Source: Caryophanales bacterium
Lineage (GTDB): Bacteria; Bacillota; Bacilli; Exiguobacteriales; Exiguobacteriaceae
Length of the DNA: 14,133 nt
Assembly: GCA_902362975.1 (NCBI GenBank)
Contig: CABIYO010000059.1
Coordinates: 1 to 14,133, forward strand
Reading direction: 5' to 3'
Part shown: in pieces, positions 1 to 6,802 of the stretch
Numbering within the stretch: position 1 is the stretch's first letter
How the letters are laid out: each line of letters begins with the position of its first letter
Notes under the pieces: model-generated
Told to the model about the DNA's origin: nothing
The model's database searches: none
Seen by the model: the letters and a program-made list of their open reading frames with translations, nothing else
Translations under genes and position numbers: made by a program

Positions 1-114
1 GGCGCGATCGATGAGGAAGCGATCTTCATCGACGGCACGAAAATCGAGGCGAACGCCAATCGCTACACCTTCGTCTGGCGCAGGGCGGTCGAAAAACACT
101 TACTAATTTGCTGA
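1..114 (+). pseudogene. IS1182-family transposase fragment, cut at both sides
   Basis: Frame 1 reads from the window edge to a TGA at 112-114. It gives a peptide with the run IFIDGTKIEANANRYTF followed by VWRRAVEK, which I recognise as the conserved block in the first half of IS1182-family DDE transposases. A full transposase would continue for several hundred residues after this block. Here it ends after six further residues (HLLIC after VEK), so the 3' part is missing, either through deletion or by fusion to the distal end of the element. The 5' part lies outside the window. No terminal inverted repeat was identified. It is almost certainly non-functional unless the frame is repaired elsewhere. 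Confidence 0.75.
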
Positions 115-171
115 CGAAAAAAGACTGAGCGTCGTAAGTCTGATAAATACACGAAGTATATAAGGAAAGCA

Positions 172-197
172 GGAGCGACGATTCATTTCGTCGCTCC
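172..197. terminator. Intrinsic terminator after the ABC-2 permease gene
   Basis: A perfect 10-bp stem (GGAGCGACGA at 172-181, TCGTCGCTCC at 188-197) encloses a 6-nt loop. It lies 8 bp beyond the stop of the minus-strand permease 3' fragment (206). Both outer sides are moderately T-rich when read outward, so it could work in both directions. Its natural role is to end the regulator-ATPase-permease operon. Confidence 0.7.
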
Positions 198-205
198 GTC
201 TTTGT

Positions 206-490
206 TTAATCCGTCTGTTTCCGGTTATACATCACGACGCTACCGACGAATGCAGCAAGCGCCCATGCCGTCAGCAATCCAAGCTCTAGCCCGACGGCAC
301 CGAAGTTCGCACCGTCTTCCACTTGATGAGCCACATCAATCAAAAGCACGTTCGGTAAATACTCAAGCACTCCGATGAGTGCGAAACGGTCTTGTAGTGG
401 CAACAACATCGGTGAGAACGAGAAGAAAAAGAACGGCAACATGACAATCAGTGAAGCTTCCATGACCGTCTTCGACATCAAGCCGAACAT
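206..490 (-). pseudogene. ABC-2 permease, 3' part, separated by the IS21 insertion
   Basis: This encodes the C-terminal part of an ABC-2-type membrane permease: a hydrophobic segment with PFFFFSFSPML, an amphipathic stretch around LEYLPNVLLIDVAHQ, and a final membrane helix (LLTAWALAAFVGSVVMY) ending in a charged tail. The layout with the last helix close to the C terminus is typical of NatB/YhaP-like permeases. The apparent start ATG (488-490) is only an internal Met codon that touches the target duplication. Deleting the element (494-3120) and one ATCGT copy joins this piece in frame to 3121-3545, giving GIGT-MFGLM across the junction and 235 residues in total. There is no ribosome binding site of its own, so it is probably not translated now. 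Confidence 0.85.
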
Positions 491-493
491 CGT
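489..493. repeat. Target site duplication, left copy (ATCGT)
   Basis: ATCGT at 489-493 abuts the left end of the IS21-family element and is repeated exactly at 3121-3125 on the other side. Five bases lies within the range known for IS21-family insertions. Its presence indicates simple transposition with little later rearrangement. Confidence 0.85.
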
Positions 494-583
494 TGATTAC
501 AGCCATTAAAATGAACCATCCTTGCCATCTTTTTTACCACGAAGTGCCAAAAAATGTACCATCGAATGACACGATATGCACCA
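494..583. repeat. IS21 left multiple terminal repeats
   Basis: Units with GCCA followed 12-13 bp later by ACCA occur with GCCA at 502, 524 and 546 and ACCA at 515, 536 and 558. A degenerate fourth unit ends in ACCA at 580-583. The spacing is about 21-22 bp, close to two helical turns. In the IS21 family such arrays are IstA transposase binding sites (family knowledge). Confidence 0.75.
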
Positions 584-601
584 CTCGATACGATACCTTT
601 A

Positions 602-647
602 TATAATTGATGAGCACACCTATTGGTGTGACATTTCTTATAGGAGG
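602..647 (+). promoter_or_regulatory. istA: istA -10 element, leader hairpin and Shine-Dalgarno
   Basis: A consensus -10 hexamer TATAAT is at 602-607, but no convincing -35 precedes it at 16-18 bp. A short hairpin (CACACC 615-620, loop TATT, GGTGTG 625-630) follows, then AGGAGG at 642-647, nine bases before ATG 657. This ribosome site decides the start at 657 rather than the upstream in-frame ATG at 576, which lies inside the terminal repeat array. The hairpin could limit expression from outside transcription; that is inference. Confidence 0.45.
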
Positions 648-656
648 TATTTTTTT

Positions 657-2213
657 ATGCTTCAATATTCCAGGATTTTGAGGTTAAAGGAGGAGGGATT
701 TAGTCTAAGAAGCATTGCTTCAAGCACAGGGAATTCCCGACAGAAAGTGACTGAGATTATCGAGCGGGCGGAGAAAAAGGGATTGAAAGGACCGTTAGAG
801 GAAGAGATGACCGACAAGTGGATTGAGGAATTCTTATTTCCCGAAAAGTCTCTGGAAGCCTCCGGCAGACAGCCACTCAATTTTGACCATATTCACAAGG
901 AACTTGCCAAGCCCAATGTCACGCTTTCGCTACTTCACCACGAATATGAGATGGATTGCCGAATGAACAAGAAAATCCCCTATTCTTATCGTAGTTTTGT
1001 TCGTCATTACAGCAGCTACGCGAATAAGCATAAAGCTACATTGCGGATCCGCCGGAAACCCGGGGAAATCATGGAAGTGGATTGGGCAGGTTCCACCGCC
1101 TTCATTATTGACCGGCATACAGGTGAGAAAGTGAAGGCATATATCTTCGTGGCGACGTTGCCGTGCAGCCAATTGTCCTATGCGGAAGCCACATTATCCA
1201 TGAATTTGTCTTCTTGGATCACTGCCCATAATCATGCTTATGCCTATTTCGGTGGAAGTACGCAGATCGTTATCCCAGACAATTTGAAAGCTAGTGTTAC
1301 CAAGCATACGCTCCGAGAACTTGTCTTGAATCCTACATACCGGGAGATGGCTGATCATTACCAAACCGTCGTCATGCCCGCACGGGTAGGCGCACCAAAA
1401 GACAAGCCGAGTGTCGAGGGTTCGGTAGGTGTCATTTCGACCTGGATCATCGCAGCGCTTCGAAACACACAGTGTTTCAGTATTGAGGAGTTGAATGAAG
1501 AGGTCAGAAAAAAGTTGGATGAGTTCAACCAACGGCCATTCACTCGAAAGCAAGGAAGTCGGTTTTCGGCATTTGAAGAAGAGGAGAAATTTGCGCTTTC
1601 CCCTCTGCCCACCGCATCCTACAAAATGTCTGAATGGAAGTCGGCTAAAGTGCGACCGGATTATCATATCTCTGTCGAGAGTATGTTTTATTCCGTTCCC
1701 TACGAATACATCAACCGGCAAGTCGAAGTGCGACTCACCGATAATCTCGTTGAGATTTACTTTAACCATATGCGGATCGCTTCTCATAAACGATTATATG
1801 GCAAGTTTGGGCAGTTAGCTACAACGCATGATCACATGCCCGACAACCACAAGCTCTATGTCGATCAGACACCGAAAAATGCGAAGGATTGGGCCGAAAG
1901 CATTGGTGAAAACACTGTAAAAGTAGTCAACTACCTATTAGCGAATACCAAGCCTGAAAAGTTAGCCTTACAGTCGATCTTTTCTTTGAAGAAAACAGAG
2001 CGACGCTACTCCAAGTACGAAATTGAACGGGCTTGTAAGATGATCATCTCCATGACCGCAAGACCTTCGGTCAAAAGCATACAGACACTGTTGGCGAATA
2101 ATAAGAAAAGCGATGCCGAACAGGAACTGAAAAGAAAGACGGAAAGCAGCACCAATAATTACGGCTTCACTCGTGGAGCAGCCTATTATGGAGGGACAGA
2201 TACGCATGAATGA
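657..2213 (+). CDS. istA: IS21-family transposase IstA
   Basis: This DDE-type transposase binds the element ends and carries out strand cleavage and transfer together with IstB. The 518-residue product is normal for the family. An N-terminal helix-turn-helix (about residues 1-45, with EEGFSLRSIA and STGNSRQKV) precedes an integrase-core fold. Catalytic residues are visible as D142 (MEVDWAG), D208 (VIPDNLKAS) and E254 (KPSVEGSV), with family-like spacing. The C-terminal half is basic and includes SVPYEYINRQVEVR. ATG 657 was chosen because AGGAGG sits nine bases upstream; the 27 extra codons back to 576 overlap the terminal repeats. The 3' end overlaps istB by 8 bp, suggesting translational coupling. 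No frameshift or missing motif is seen, so it appears functional. Confidence 0.95.
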   Translation: MLQYSRILRLKEEGFSLRSIASSTGNSRQKVTEIIERAEKKGLKGPLEEEMTDKWIEEFLFPEKSLEASGRQPLNFDHIHKELAKPNVTLSLLHHEYEMDCRMNKKIPYSYRSFVRHYSSYANKHKATLRIRRKPGEIMEVDWAGSTAFIIDRHTGEKVKAYIFVATLPCSQLSYAEATLSMNLSSWITAHNHAYAYFGGSTQIVIPDNLKASVTKHTLRELVLNPTYREMADHYQTVVMPARVGAPKDKPSVEGSVGVISTWIIAALRNTQCFSIEELNEEVRKKLDEFNQRPFTRKQGSRFSAFEEEEKFALSPLPTASYKMSEWKSAKVRPDYHISVESMFYSVPYEYINRQVEVRLTDNLVEIYFNHMRIASHKRLYGKFGQLATTHDHMPDNHKLYVDQTPKNAKDWAESIGENTVKVVNYLLANTKPEKLALQSIFSLKKTERRYSKYEIERACKMIISMTARPSVKSIQTLLANNKKSDAEQELKRKTESSTNNYGFTRGAAYYGGTDTHE

Positions 2214-2955
2214 GCAAACGCTGAATAAGTTAAACGAAATGAAATTGAATGGCATGGCGGAGGCCTATGAGGAACAGGTCGCTAAGCGCGATTTTCAAAA
2301 GATGGATTTTGATGAGCGCTTTTCATTGCTTGTCGATTTAGAGTACTCACGCCGAAAGAGCAATAAACTCCAGCGGTTGATTAAAGCAGCTTCCTTTTTA
2401 GACTCCAATGCCTGTATTGAAGACATCGAGTATCACGCCGATCGCCGCTTGAACAAAGAGCAAGTACTGAAACTGGCAACTGGCGCATATCTCTTGAATG
2501 GCCACAATATCATCTTGAAGGGTCCGACAGGATCCGGGAAAACCTACCTTGCGACGGCCTTCGGCGTATCAGCTTGTCGGCAGTCCTTTAAAGTGAAATA
2601 CATCCGGTTGCCCGAACTGCTTGATGAATTGACGCTAGCGAAACTGGCAGCTGATGGCAGCTACCGACGACTCATCAAAAAATACACAAAAGTAGATTTA
2701 CTCATCTTGGATGAATGGTTATTGACTGACCTTTCAACTGATGAGGCAGCAATCTTACTCGAGGTCTCTGAATCCCGTCATAAAATGGTTTCTACGATTT
2801 ACTGTTCTCAAATCGATCCGAGTGGATGGCATTTGAAGCTGGGGAACGAAACGATCGCAGAAGCCATTCTCGACCGGATCATTCACGACTCCTACCAGAT
2901 TATGATAGACGGAGATATCTCAATGCGCGAGCGCCGTGGTTTAGGTCAGAGATAA
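2206..2955 (+). CDS. istB: IS21-family helper ATPase IstB
   Basis: IstB is the AAA+ ATPase that assembles on target DNA and stimulates IstA during IS21 transposition. The 249-residue product has the N-terminal helical domain (MNEQTLNKLNEMKLNGMAEA) followed by a DnaC-like ATPase core with Walker A GPTGSGKT (residues 106-113) and Walker B LLILDE (165-170). The distal region around residues 190-215 (SRHKMVSTIYCSQ) is the usual sensor-1 area. ATG 2206 follows GGAGGG at 2190-2195 and overlaps the istA stop as ATGAATGA. An in-frame ATG at 2173 exists but has no good ribosome site and would add residues foreign to the family. It looks intact. Confidence 0.95.
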   Translation: MNEQTLNKLNEMKLNGMAEAYEEQVAKRDFQKMDFDERFSLLVDLEYSRRKSNKLQRLIKAASFLDSNACIEDIEYHADRRLNKEQVLKLATGAYLLNGHNIILKGPTGSGKTYLATAFGVSACRQSFKVKYIRLPELLDELTLAKLAADGSYRRLIKKYTKVDLLILDEWLLTDLSTDEAAILLEVSESRHKMVSTIYCSQIDPSGWHLKLGNETIAEAILDRIIHDSYQIMIDGDISMRERRGLGQR

Positions 2956-2980
2956 GAACTCAGTACCTGCGGCACAAAAG

Positions 2981-3020
2981 AAAGCCCTGCAGACTTATAA
3001 CTCTTGGTCTGTAGGGCTTT
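2981..3020 (+). terminator. Intrinsic terminator of istAB
   Basis: A 14-bp stem (2981-2994 with 3007-3020, one G-U pair) has a 12-nt loop. Its 3' arm ends in CTTT and is followed by GTGGTTGTCTTGG. It lies 25 bp after the istB stop, inside the element and before the right terminal repeats. Confidence 0.75.
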
Positions 3021-3030
3021 GTGGTTGTCT

Positions 3031-3120
3031 TGGTAAAGAGTGTGACAAATCGTGGTAAAGCAAATGGCACTAGGTGGTAAATAAGATGGCAGACCTGGTA
3101 AAAATTCGTGGCCGTAATCA
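3031..3120. repeat. IS21 right multiple terminal repeats
   Basis: Read on the minus strand from 3120, the GCCA...ACCA unit appears three times at 21-22 bp spacing, with a degenerate fourth copy (GTCA...TTTACCA) ending near 3031. The array mirrors the left end, including TTTACCAC blocks. These are probably IstA binding sites. Confidence 0.75.
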
Positions 3121-3125
3121 ATCGT
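3121..3125. repeat. Target site duplication, right copy (ATCGT)
   Basis: This exact copy of 489-493 directly follows the CA end of the IS21-family element. It also forms part of the Thr codon of the disrupted permease (GIGT). Confidence 0.85.
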
Positions 3126-3545
3126 TCCGATCCCGATATAAAAGAATGTCGAAACGATGAGCGCGAGGGCGATCACAGCCAGATTTTGCGGGGCATAATC
3201 CATCAAAAATGACGAGGCTACGATGAGGATCATCGTCGTCACGAACGTTAGGGCACTCTTTCCAAGCAAGATGTCGAGCGTGCTCGCCGGGGACAACATG
3301 AGCCCGCGAAGCGTGTTCTTCTCTTTCTCTTCGGCGATCAACGCACACTGTACGAAGATGGCCACGAGGCTGAACGTGATGTTGATGACGAAGTACGTGA
3401 TATCGACGCCGCCGTCATCGATTCGTGAATAGAAAACGGCGAAGAAGAGCGGCATGATCAAGGTCGATGAGACGAACAAGTTTCGAGACAAATCCTTGTA
3501 GTCTTTTTGGAAAATGGCGAGTGCACGTTTTATTGAAAAAGTCAT
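3121..3545 (-). pseudogene. ABC-2 permease, 5' part, interrupted by IS21 element
   Basis: The N-terminal ~141 residues of an ABC-2-type permease are present: a cytoplasmic start (FSIKRALAIFQKDYKDL), a first helix (LFVSSTLIMPLFFAVFYS), a second helix (TYFVINITFSLVAIFVQ), a cytoplasmic linker containing EEKEKNTLRGLMLSP (characteristic of ABC-2 permeases), and further helices up to FFYIGIGT. Its ATG overlaps the ATPase stop as ATGA (3545-3542), so the two were translationally coupled. Translation now runs past the insertion point into the IS end and stops at 2946, giving a 199-residue chimera with about 58 foreign residues. The chimera lacks the last helices, so the exporter is probably dead in this strain. 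The other half is at 206-488. Confidence 0.9.
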
Positions 3546-4390
3546 GATAATTTCCTCCCTGTCACTTCGATAAAGATATCGCCGAGTGTCGGCTCATTGG
3601 AATGGATCGACGCGATATTTTTAGCACGCATCTGTTTATGGAGCCAGTCCGCGCCTTCGTCGGTTTGCGTCACTTCATGCGTCTGACCGTTGTTCAATTC
3701 AACTCGCATCGATCCCGTTGCATATTTCCTGCGCAATACGTTCGGGGCATCGAGCAGTTGAATCGACCCTTGATGTAAGAAAGCGACACGATCGCACAGC
3801 TCCTCGGCTTCTTGCATATCGTGTGTCGTCAGAAAGATGGTCGTTCCATTTGCCTTCAACCGTTCAATCCCTTTATAGATATGTCGAGAGTTGACGGGGT
3901 CGAGAGCAGAGGTCGGTTCATCTAGAAACAGGAGCTCTGGCTCATGAAGAAGGGCGCGTGCGAGCGTCACCCGTTGCAACATCCCTCTAGAGAGTTTGTC
4001 GATGCGCTTTTTCCGTTCCCCGCTGAGGTTGACCATGTTCAATACCTCATCGATCCGAGTCTTCGGTTCATCATAGAGGTCACAATATAAGCTCAAGTTC
4101 TCTTCTATAGAAAGTCGTGTATAGAGACCACTATTGTCCGTCAACACTCCGATGCGTTTACGGTACTGTTCTTGTTTCAAGTCAGCGACCGGCACGCCGA
4201 AGACGGTAGCATCACCGGCTGTCTGTGCGAGTTGTGACGTCAAAATTTTTATCGTTGTCGTTTTTCCAGAACCACTCGGTCCCAAGAAGCCGAACACTTC
4301 TCCTTTTCCGACTGTAAACGTCACATCATGTAACGCTTCCTCGTTTCCAAACAATTTCTTCAACCCGTTCACTTGAATGATTGGTTCCAT
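3542..4390 (-). CDS. ABC transporter ATP-binding protein (ABC-2 exporter type)
   Basis: This is the nucleotide-binding subunit of an exporter whose membrane partner is the interrupted permease directly downstream. The 282-residue protein has Walker A GPSGSGKTT (37-45), signature LSRGM (133-137), Walker B LLFLDEP (153-159), D-loop SALD and switch histidine H190 (LTTHDMQE). About 80 C-terminal residues after the core (from RRKYATGSMRVEL) match the accessory domain of NatA/YhaQ-like proteins. AAGGAGG precedes the ATG with good spacing. The gene lies 130 bp downstream of the LytTR regulator on the same strand and overlaps the permease start by 4 bp. The substrate is unknown; the class exports antibiotics, peptides or ions. 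The protein seems intact, but its partner is broken. Confidence 0.92.
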   Translation of the reverse strand: MEPIIQVNGLKKLFGNEEALHDVTFTVGKGEVFGFLGPSGSGKTTTIKILTSQLAQTAGDATVFGVPVADLKQEQYRKRIGVLTDNSGLYTRLSIEENLSLYCDLYDEPKTRIDEVLNMVNLSGERKKRIDKLSRGMLQRVTLARALLHEPELLFLDEPTSALDPVNSRHIYKGIERLKANGTTIFLTTHDMQEAEELCDRVAFLHQGSIQLLDAPNVLRRKYATGSMRVELNNGQTHEVTQTDEGADWLHKQMRAKNIASIHSNEPTLGDIFIEVTGRKLS

Positions 4391-4520
4391 TCCCGTTCCT
4401 CCTTGTCGATGTCGTCTTGCTTGCCTCTATCGTATAAGGAATGGGGAAAGACCGCACTCGAATGGCGATAAACGGCGCTTATCATGATGTGAATGAAGCA
4501 AAAGGAACTATGAATGGAGA

Positions 4521-5501
4521 CTATTTGAGCCCCATCATCGTCTTCAATTCTGCCATTTTTGTCTTGGATAACGGAATCGTTGTCTTCTCTGAATCATCCA
4601 AGACGAGACTGAAGCTATTTTTCGTATAGGTGATGACTTCGCGCACACGTTGTAAGTTCACAAGATATGACCGATGGCAGCGGAAGAAACCGTACGGAGT
4701 CAAACGCGTTTCGAGCTCGTTCATCGTGAAGACGCTCGGGAACTGATCCGATTGACTATGTAAAATCGACTGTCCGTCCTGACTCTCGATGAAGTCGATT
4801 TCAGGAGGGTCGAGTAAGATGATTTTTTCGTTCACTTTCGTCGGGATTTTCTCGAAACGGACGTGAATGACTTCAGATGAAATTTCTGAATCACCTGCAT
4901 CTTCCGGTTCCACATCTAACAGGCGCAAGTGACGATGATCGATCCGATAAACGGTCGATGTCATGAAGAGCGCACTCTCTATGTTGCTCGTCAACACGAG
5001 GACGGCTTTTTGTCTCGACGTCAATGTCTGTAACGTATCGCGTAAAAGGTGTCGTGTTTCTTGGTCCACGTCTTGATCCGGTTCTTCAAATACATACAGG
5101 TCACGGTCTTGGAGAAGCAGCGCGGCGTACTGCGTGCGTCTGACAAGGGAGCGATTGAGACGGTGAAGGCGTTGCTTGCGATAAGTCGTGAGTTGGAGTT
5201 GCTGCATCACCGAGTCGACTGATTCGGATGAATCATAAAGACGCTTGGTGAAGCGTAAATACTCCTCGATGGTGAGTCGGTCGTATAAACCGTCACGGAT
5301 GGAGAAGAGGGACAGTGTTGAAGCGTGGTCGATGTTACCGGTATAGGTCGTGATCTCCTGACTGATGAGACCGAAGATGATTTCTCGGGAAATGACACCA
5401 CAGTGGATAGCCACCAACTCACCTGGTTGGATTGTAAATGAAATGTTTTCGAGAATGAGTGTGTCTTGTTGGCGCACCGAGACGTTTTGGAAAGTAAGCA
5501 C
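4521..5501 (-). CDS. LytTR-domain regulator fused to a degenerate ABC ATPase domain
   Basis: Residues 1-200 follow the ABC ATPase layout but lack its chemistry. The Walker A position (about 33-42, HCGVISREII) has no GKT, the signature is LNRSLV (115-120), Walker B is DLYVFEEP, and the switch histidine is replaced (LTSNIES). Residues ~222-326 form a LytTR DNA-binding domain with FFRCHRSYLVNL (272-283) and IPLSKTKMAEL. Proteins with this architecture occur beside ABC exporters in Firmicutes and are thought to act as transcription regulators. The simplest reading is control of the downstream ATPase-permease pair, perhaps by docking to the transporter. It starts with GTG at 5499-5501, five bases after GGGAGGG; the only ATGs are far inside. 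A -10-like TATACT lies upstream (5530-5525). No ATPase activity is expected. Confidence 0.85.
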   Translation of the reverse strand: MLTFQNVSVRQQDTLILENISFTIQPGELVAIHCGVISREIIFGLISQEITTYTGNIDHASTLSLFSIRDGLYDRLTIEEYLRFTKRLYDSSESVDSVMQQLQLTTYRKQRLHRLNRSLVRRTQYAALLLQDRDLYVFEEPDQDVDQETRHLLRDTLQTLTSRQKAVLVLTSNIESALFMTSTVYRIDHRHLRLLDVEPEDAGDSEISSEVIHVRFEKIPTKVNEKIILLDPPEIDFIESQDGQSILHSQSDQFPSVFTMNELETRLTPYGFFRCHRSYLVNLQRVREVITYTKNSFSLVLDDSEKTTIPLSKTKMAELKTMMGLK

Positions 5502-5626
5502 CGAATCCCTCCCTTTTTAGTTGGAGTATAACATTTTACAGAGAAGGGCTTAAGAGGAAGATGATTACACATGAAAGTTACATCTTTTAGTAAAATAGAA
5601 TGTATGACGAAAGTGAAGGAAAGTGA

Positions 5627-5761
5627 CGCTACTCAATAGATAAGCAATTCGAAGAGAAGCAAACACGGATGTTCGAGTTAGAATCTCAAGTTGAAATGCT
5701 TCAATCCCTTCTACTTCGAGTGATTGAGCAAGATTCAACACTACATAATCAGGTGAACTAA
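5627..5761 (+). pseudogene. Possible coiled-coil ORF remnant
   Basis: A 44-codon open stretch encodes a charged, heptad-like peptide (RYSIDKQFEEKQTRMFELE, then SQVEMLQSLLLRVIEQ) ending at TAA 5759-5761. In the same frame just upstream is a short run from ATG 5600 (MYDESEGK) stopped by TGA 5624-5626. This could be a small gene with a premature stop, or a 30-residue peptide starting at ATG 5669 with a weak GAAGAG ribosome site. The leucine/glutamate pattern suggests real coding history, but I do not recognise a family. It lies 35 bp before the DUF3841 gene on the same strand. Confidence 0.3.
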
Positions 5762-5796
5762 TCGAAGAGGAACAACAATGAAAGGATTGAAAGGCC

Positions 5797-6432
5797 ATGG
5801 GCATCTACTACACACATCAACGAGAAGAAGCATGGCAACAAGCTTTGAGGAAAGGATATCTTGAAGCGAGTGGAGAATATGCGTTGTTCAGTGAAGACGG
5901 ATTGGAAGAGTTCAAGCCTGCCTATGATTGGATGGTCGAACAATACGAGAAGCGTATCGGTATCTCATTGAATGGGAACTATCCGATTTGGTGTTGGGAC
6001 GAGTTTCCCGATTTGGGACGGGGAGGACATATTGGTGAGGGGAACCGAGGTGTCGTCTTGACTGTTGAGATACCCGATGAAGAAGTGTTGGCATCCGAGT
6101 TTTCGTATTGGCATCATGTGCTTAGTAACTTTCCATTGTATGAGACGTTAGAAGAGTATGACCGAGAAGACGAACCGGACGAACGGTTCGTGCGTCAATC
6201 GTGGGAACGTATTTTTGACAAAGCATGGTGCGAAGCGTCTGTCGCGGACCAACCTAATGTCGAATTGGTATATCAACATGTCATCCACCGAATTGATTTA
6301 ACTCAAGTTCGATCCGTTATGCCTTTTGTCGGTCGAGGCGATAGTTTATTAGACCGAGTGAGAGGGATTGGATGGCGAATCGGGCATAAGCTCGGACTCA
6401 TTCGGTCTAAACCGTTTGAATGGAAAGTGTGA
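5797..6432 (+). CDS. DUF3841 domain-containing protein
   Basis: The 211-residue soluble protein has no signal peptide or membrane helix. It shows features I associate with DUF3841: an N-terminal HQREEAWQQALRKGYL, then PAYDWMVEQYEKRIG (41-55), the aromatic motif YPIWCWDEF (62-70), GVVLTVEIPDEEVL, and SYWHHVLSN (103-111), followed by RQSWERIFDKAW. The family has no established function that I know of. It is longer than the core domain, with a C-terminal extension (from about 170) that is basic and rich in Gly and Arg. ATG 5797 is preceded by AAAGG only two bases away and a second AAAGGA further up, so initiation may be modest. It is a single-gene unit ended by the hairpin at 6441-6468. Confidence 0.75.
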   Translation: MGIYYTHQREEAWQQALRKGYLEASGEYALFSEDGLEEFKPAYDWMVEQYEKRIGISLNGNYPIWCWDEFPDLGRGGHIGEGNRGVVLTVEIPDEEVLASEFSYWHHVLSNFPLYETLEEYDREDEPDERFVRQSWERIFDKAWCEASVADQPNVELVYQHVIHRIDLTQVRSVMPFVGRGDSLLDRVRGIGWRIGHKLGLIRSKPFEWKV

Positions 6433-6440
6433 TCAGACGA

Positions 6441-6468
6441 AACGCAGCTGACTCAAGTTAGCTGCGTT
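6441..6468. terminator. Bidirectional terminator between convergent genes
   Basis: A 12-bp stem (6441-6452 with 6457-6468, one G-U pair) has a TCAA loop and is followed on the plus strand by TTGTGTT. It is 8 bp after the DUF3841 stop. The stop codon of the convergent minus-strand gene (6458-6460) lies inside the hairpin, so both genes share it. Confidence 0.8.
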
Positions 6469-6682
6469 TTGTGTTCGAATCTAATTGTTGTTCGATTCGG
6501 TCGAGACGTTCGATTAATTCCCGAAACTGTTCAACGTTTTGGCGCTCCAATTCAAGCTTCTCCGTTTCACGTTTTTCAAATCGATTGACCACTTTGACAA
6601 GCCATACAATTCCGAACACAATTGCGATAATCGGTAAGAAAAATGCAAGGCTTGCAAATAATGAACTGATGATAAGATTCAC
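6458..6682 (-). CDS. Small membrane-anchored coiled-coil protein
   Basis: The 74-residue protein has one N-terminal membrane helix (about residues 5-31, LFASLAFFLPIIAIVFGIVW) followed by a charged amphipathic helix (FEKRETEKLELERQNVEQF, then RELIERLDRIEQQLD). This layout resembles DUF4083-type or PspB-like small proteins, without a close match I can name. The GTG start at 6680-6682 is supported by GAAGGAGG eight bases upstream, a strong ribosome site. A promoter candidate lies at 6713-6741 on the same strand, and the terminator at 6441-6468 ends it, so it is a complete monocistronic unit. The role is unknown; the shape fits a membrane-tethered partner or oligomer. Confidence 0.75.
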   Translation of the reverse strand: MNLIISSLFASLAFFLPIIAIVFGIVWLVKVVNRFEKRETEKLELERQNVEQFRELIERLDRIEQQLDSNTKRS

Positions 6683-6712
6683 TAAAATTTCCTCCTTCTA
6701 TCCGTATACCTT

Positions 6713-6741
6713 AGTATACTTCCAAATCTAACCAGTTTGAA
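6713..6741 (-). promoter_or_regulatory. Promoter candidate for the small membrane protein
   Basis: On the minus strand, TTCAAA (6741-6736) and TATACT (6718-6713) are separated by exactly 17 bp, and the Shine-Dalgarno follows 15 bp later. This fits a housekeeping sigma-A promoter with 4/6 and 5/6 matches. Confidence 0.5.
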
Positions 6742-6744
6742 AGG

Positions 6745-6772
6745 GGGAACCGTGACATTTCAAATCCGACAT
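6745..6772 (+). promoter_or_regulatory. Possible ECF-sigma-like promoter
   Basis: GGGAAC (6745-6750) carries the AAC of ECF -35 elements. Sixteen bases later, CGACAT (6767-6772) resembles the CGAC/CGTC -10 used by SigX/SigM-like factors. It precedes a Shine-Dalgarno and tiny ORF and is followed by a terminator. The match is short and could be chance. Confidence 0.3.
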
Positions 6773-6802
6773 GCATAAGCTAAATAAGGAGTTTGATACA
6801 TC

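Larger units (their letters stand above)
494..3120 (+). mobile_element. Complete IS21-family insertion sequence (2627 bp)
   Basis: The element begins TGATTACAGCCA and ends with the inverted counterpart TGGCCGTAATCA, so it has the 5'-TG...CA-3' ends usual for IS21. Inside are overlapping istA and istB genes, short repeats (GCCA...ACCA) recurring about every 21-22 bp at both ends, and a strong terminator after istB. A direct duplication ATCGT flanks it. Every component expected of an active element is intact: both frames are open and the catalytic and ATPase motifs are present. It sits in an ABC-2 permease gene in the opposite orientation to that gene. I cannot name the exact IS without a database. 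Confidence 0.95.

Noticed and set aside
576..656. In-frame N-terminal extension of IstA from ATG 576
   Set aside because: It lies partly in the terminal repeat array, lacks a ribosome site, and is separated from the well-supported start at 657 by a -10 element and hairpin.
1194..1787. Long minus-strand open frame inside istA
   Set aside because: It is the antisense shadow of the istA reading frame and has no recognisable domains or ribosome site.
2946..3120. C-terminal 58 residues of the 199-residue permease reading as a real domain
   Set aside because: They are the antisense of the IS21 right end; the true permease continues at 488-206.
4391..4520. Dyad GATAA-N7-TTATC between regulator and ATPase genes as terminator or operator
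   Set aside because: The arms are only 5 bp, there is no T tract, and no promoter is convincingly associated; it may be chance.
5778..5864. 28-codon frame starting at ATG 5778 with a better Shine-Dalgarno than the DUF3841 gene
   Set aside because: It overlaps the DUF3841 coding region out of frame and has low-complexity, non-protein-like content; at most it is a leader.
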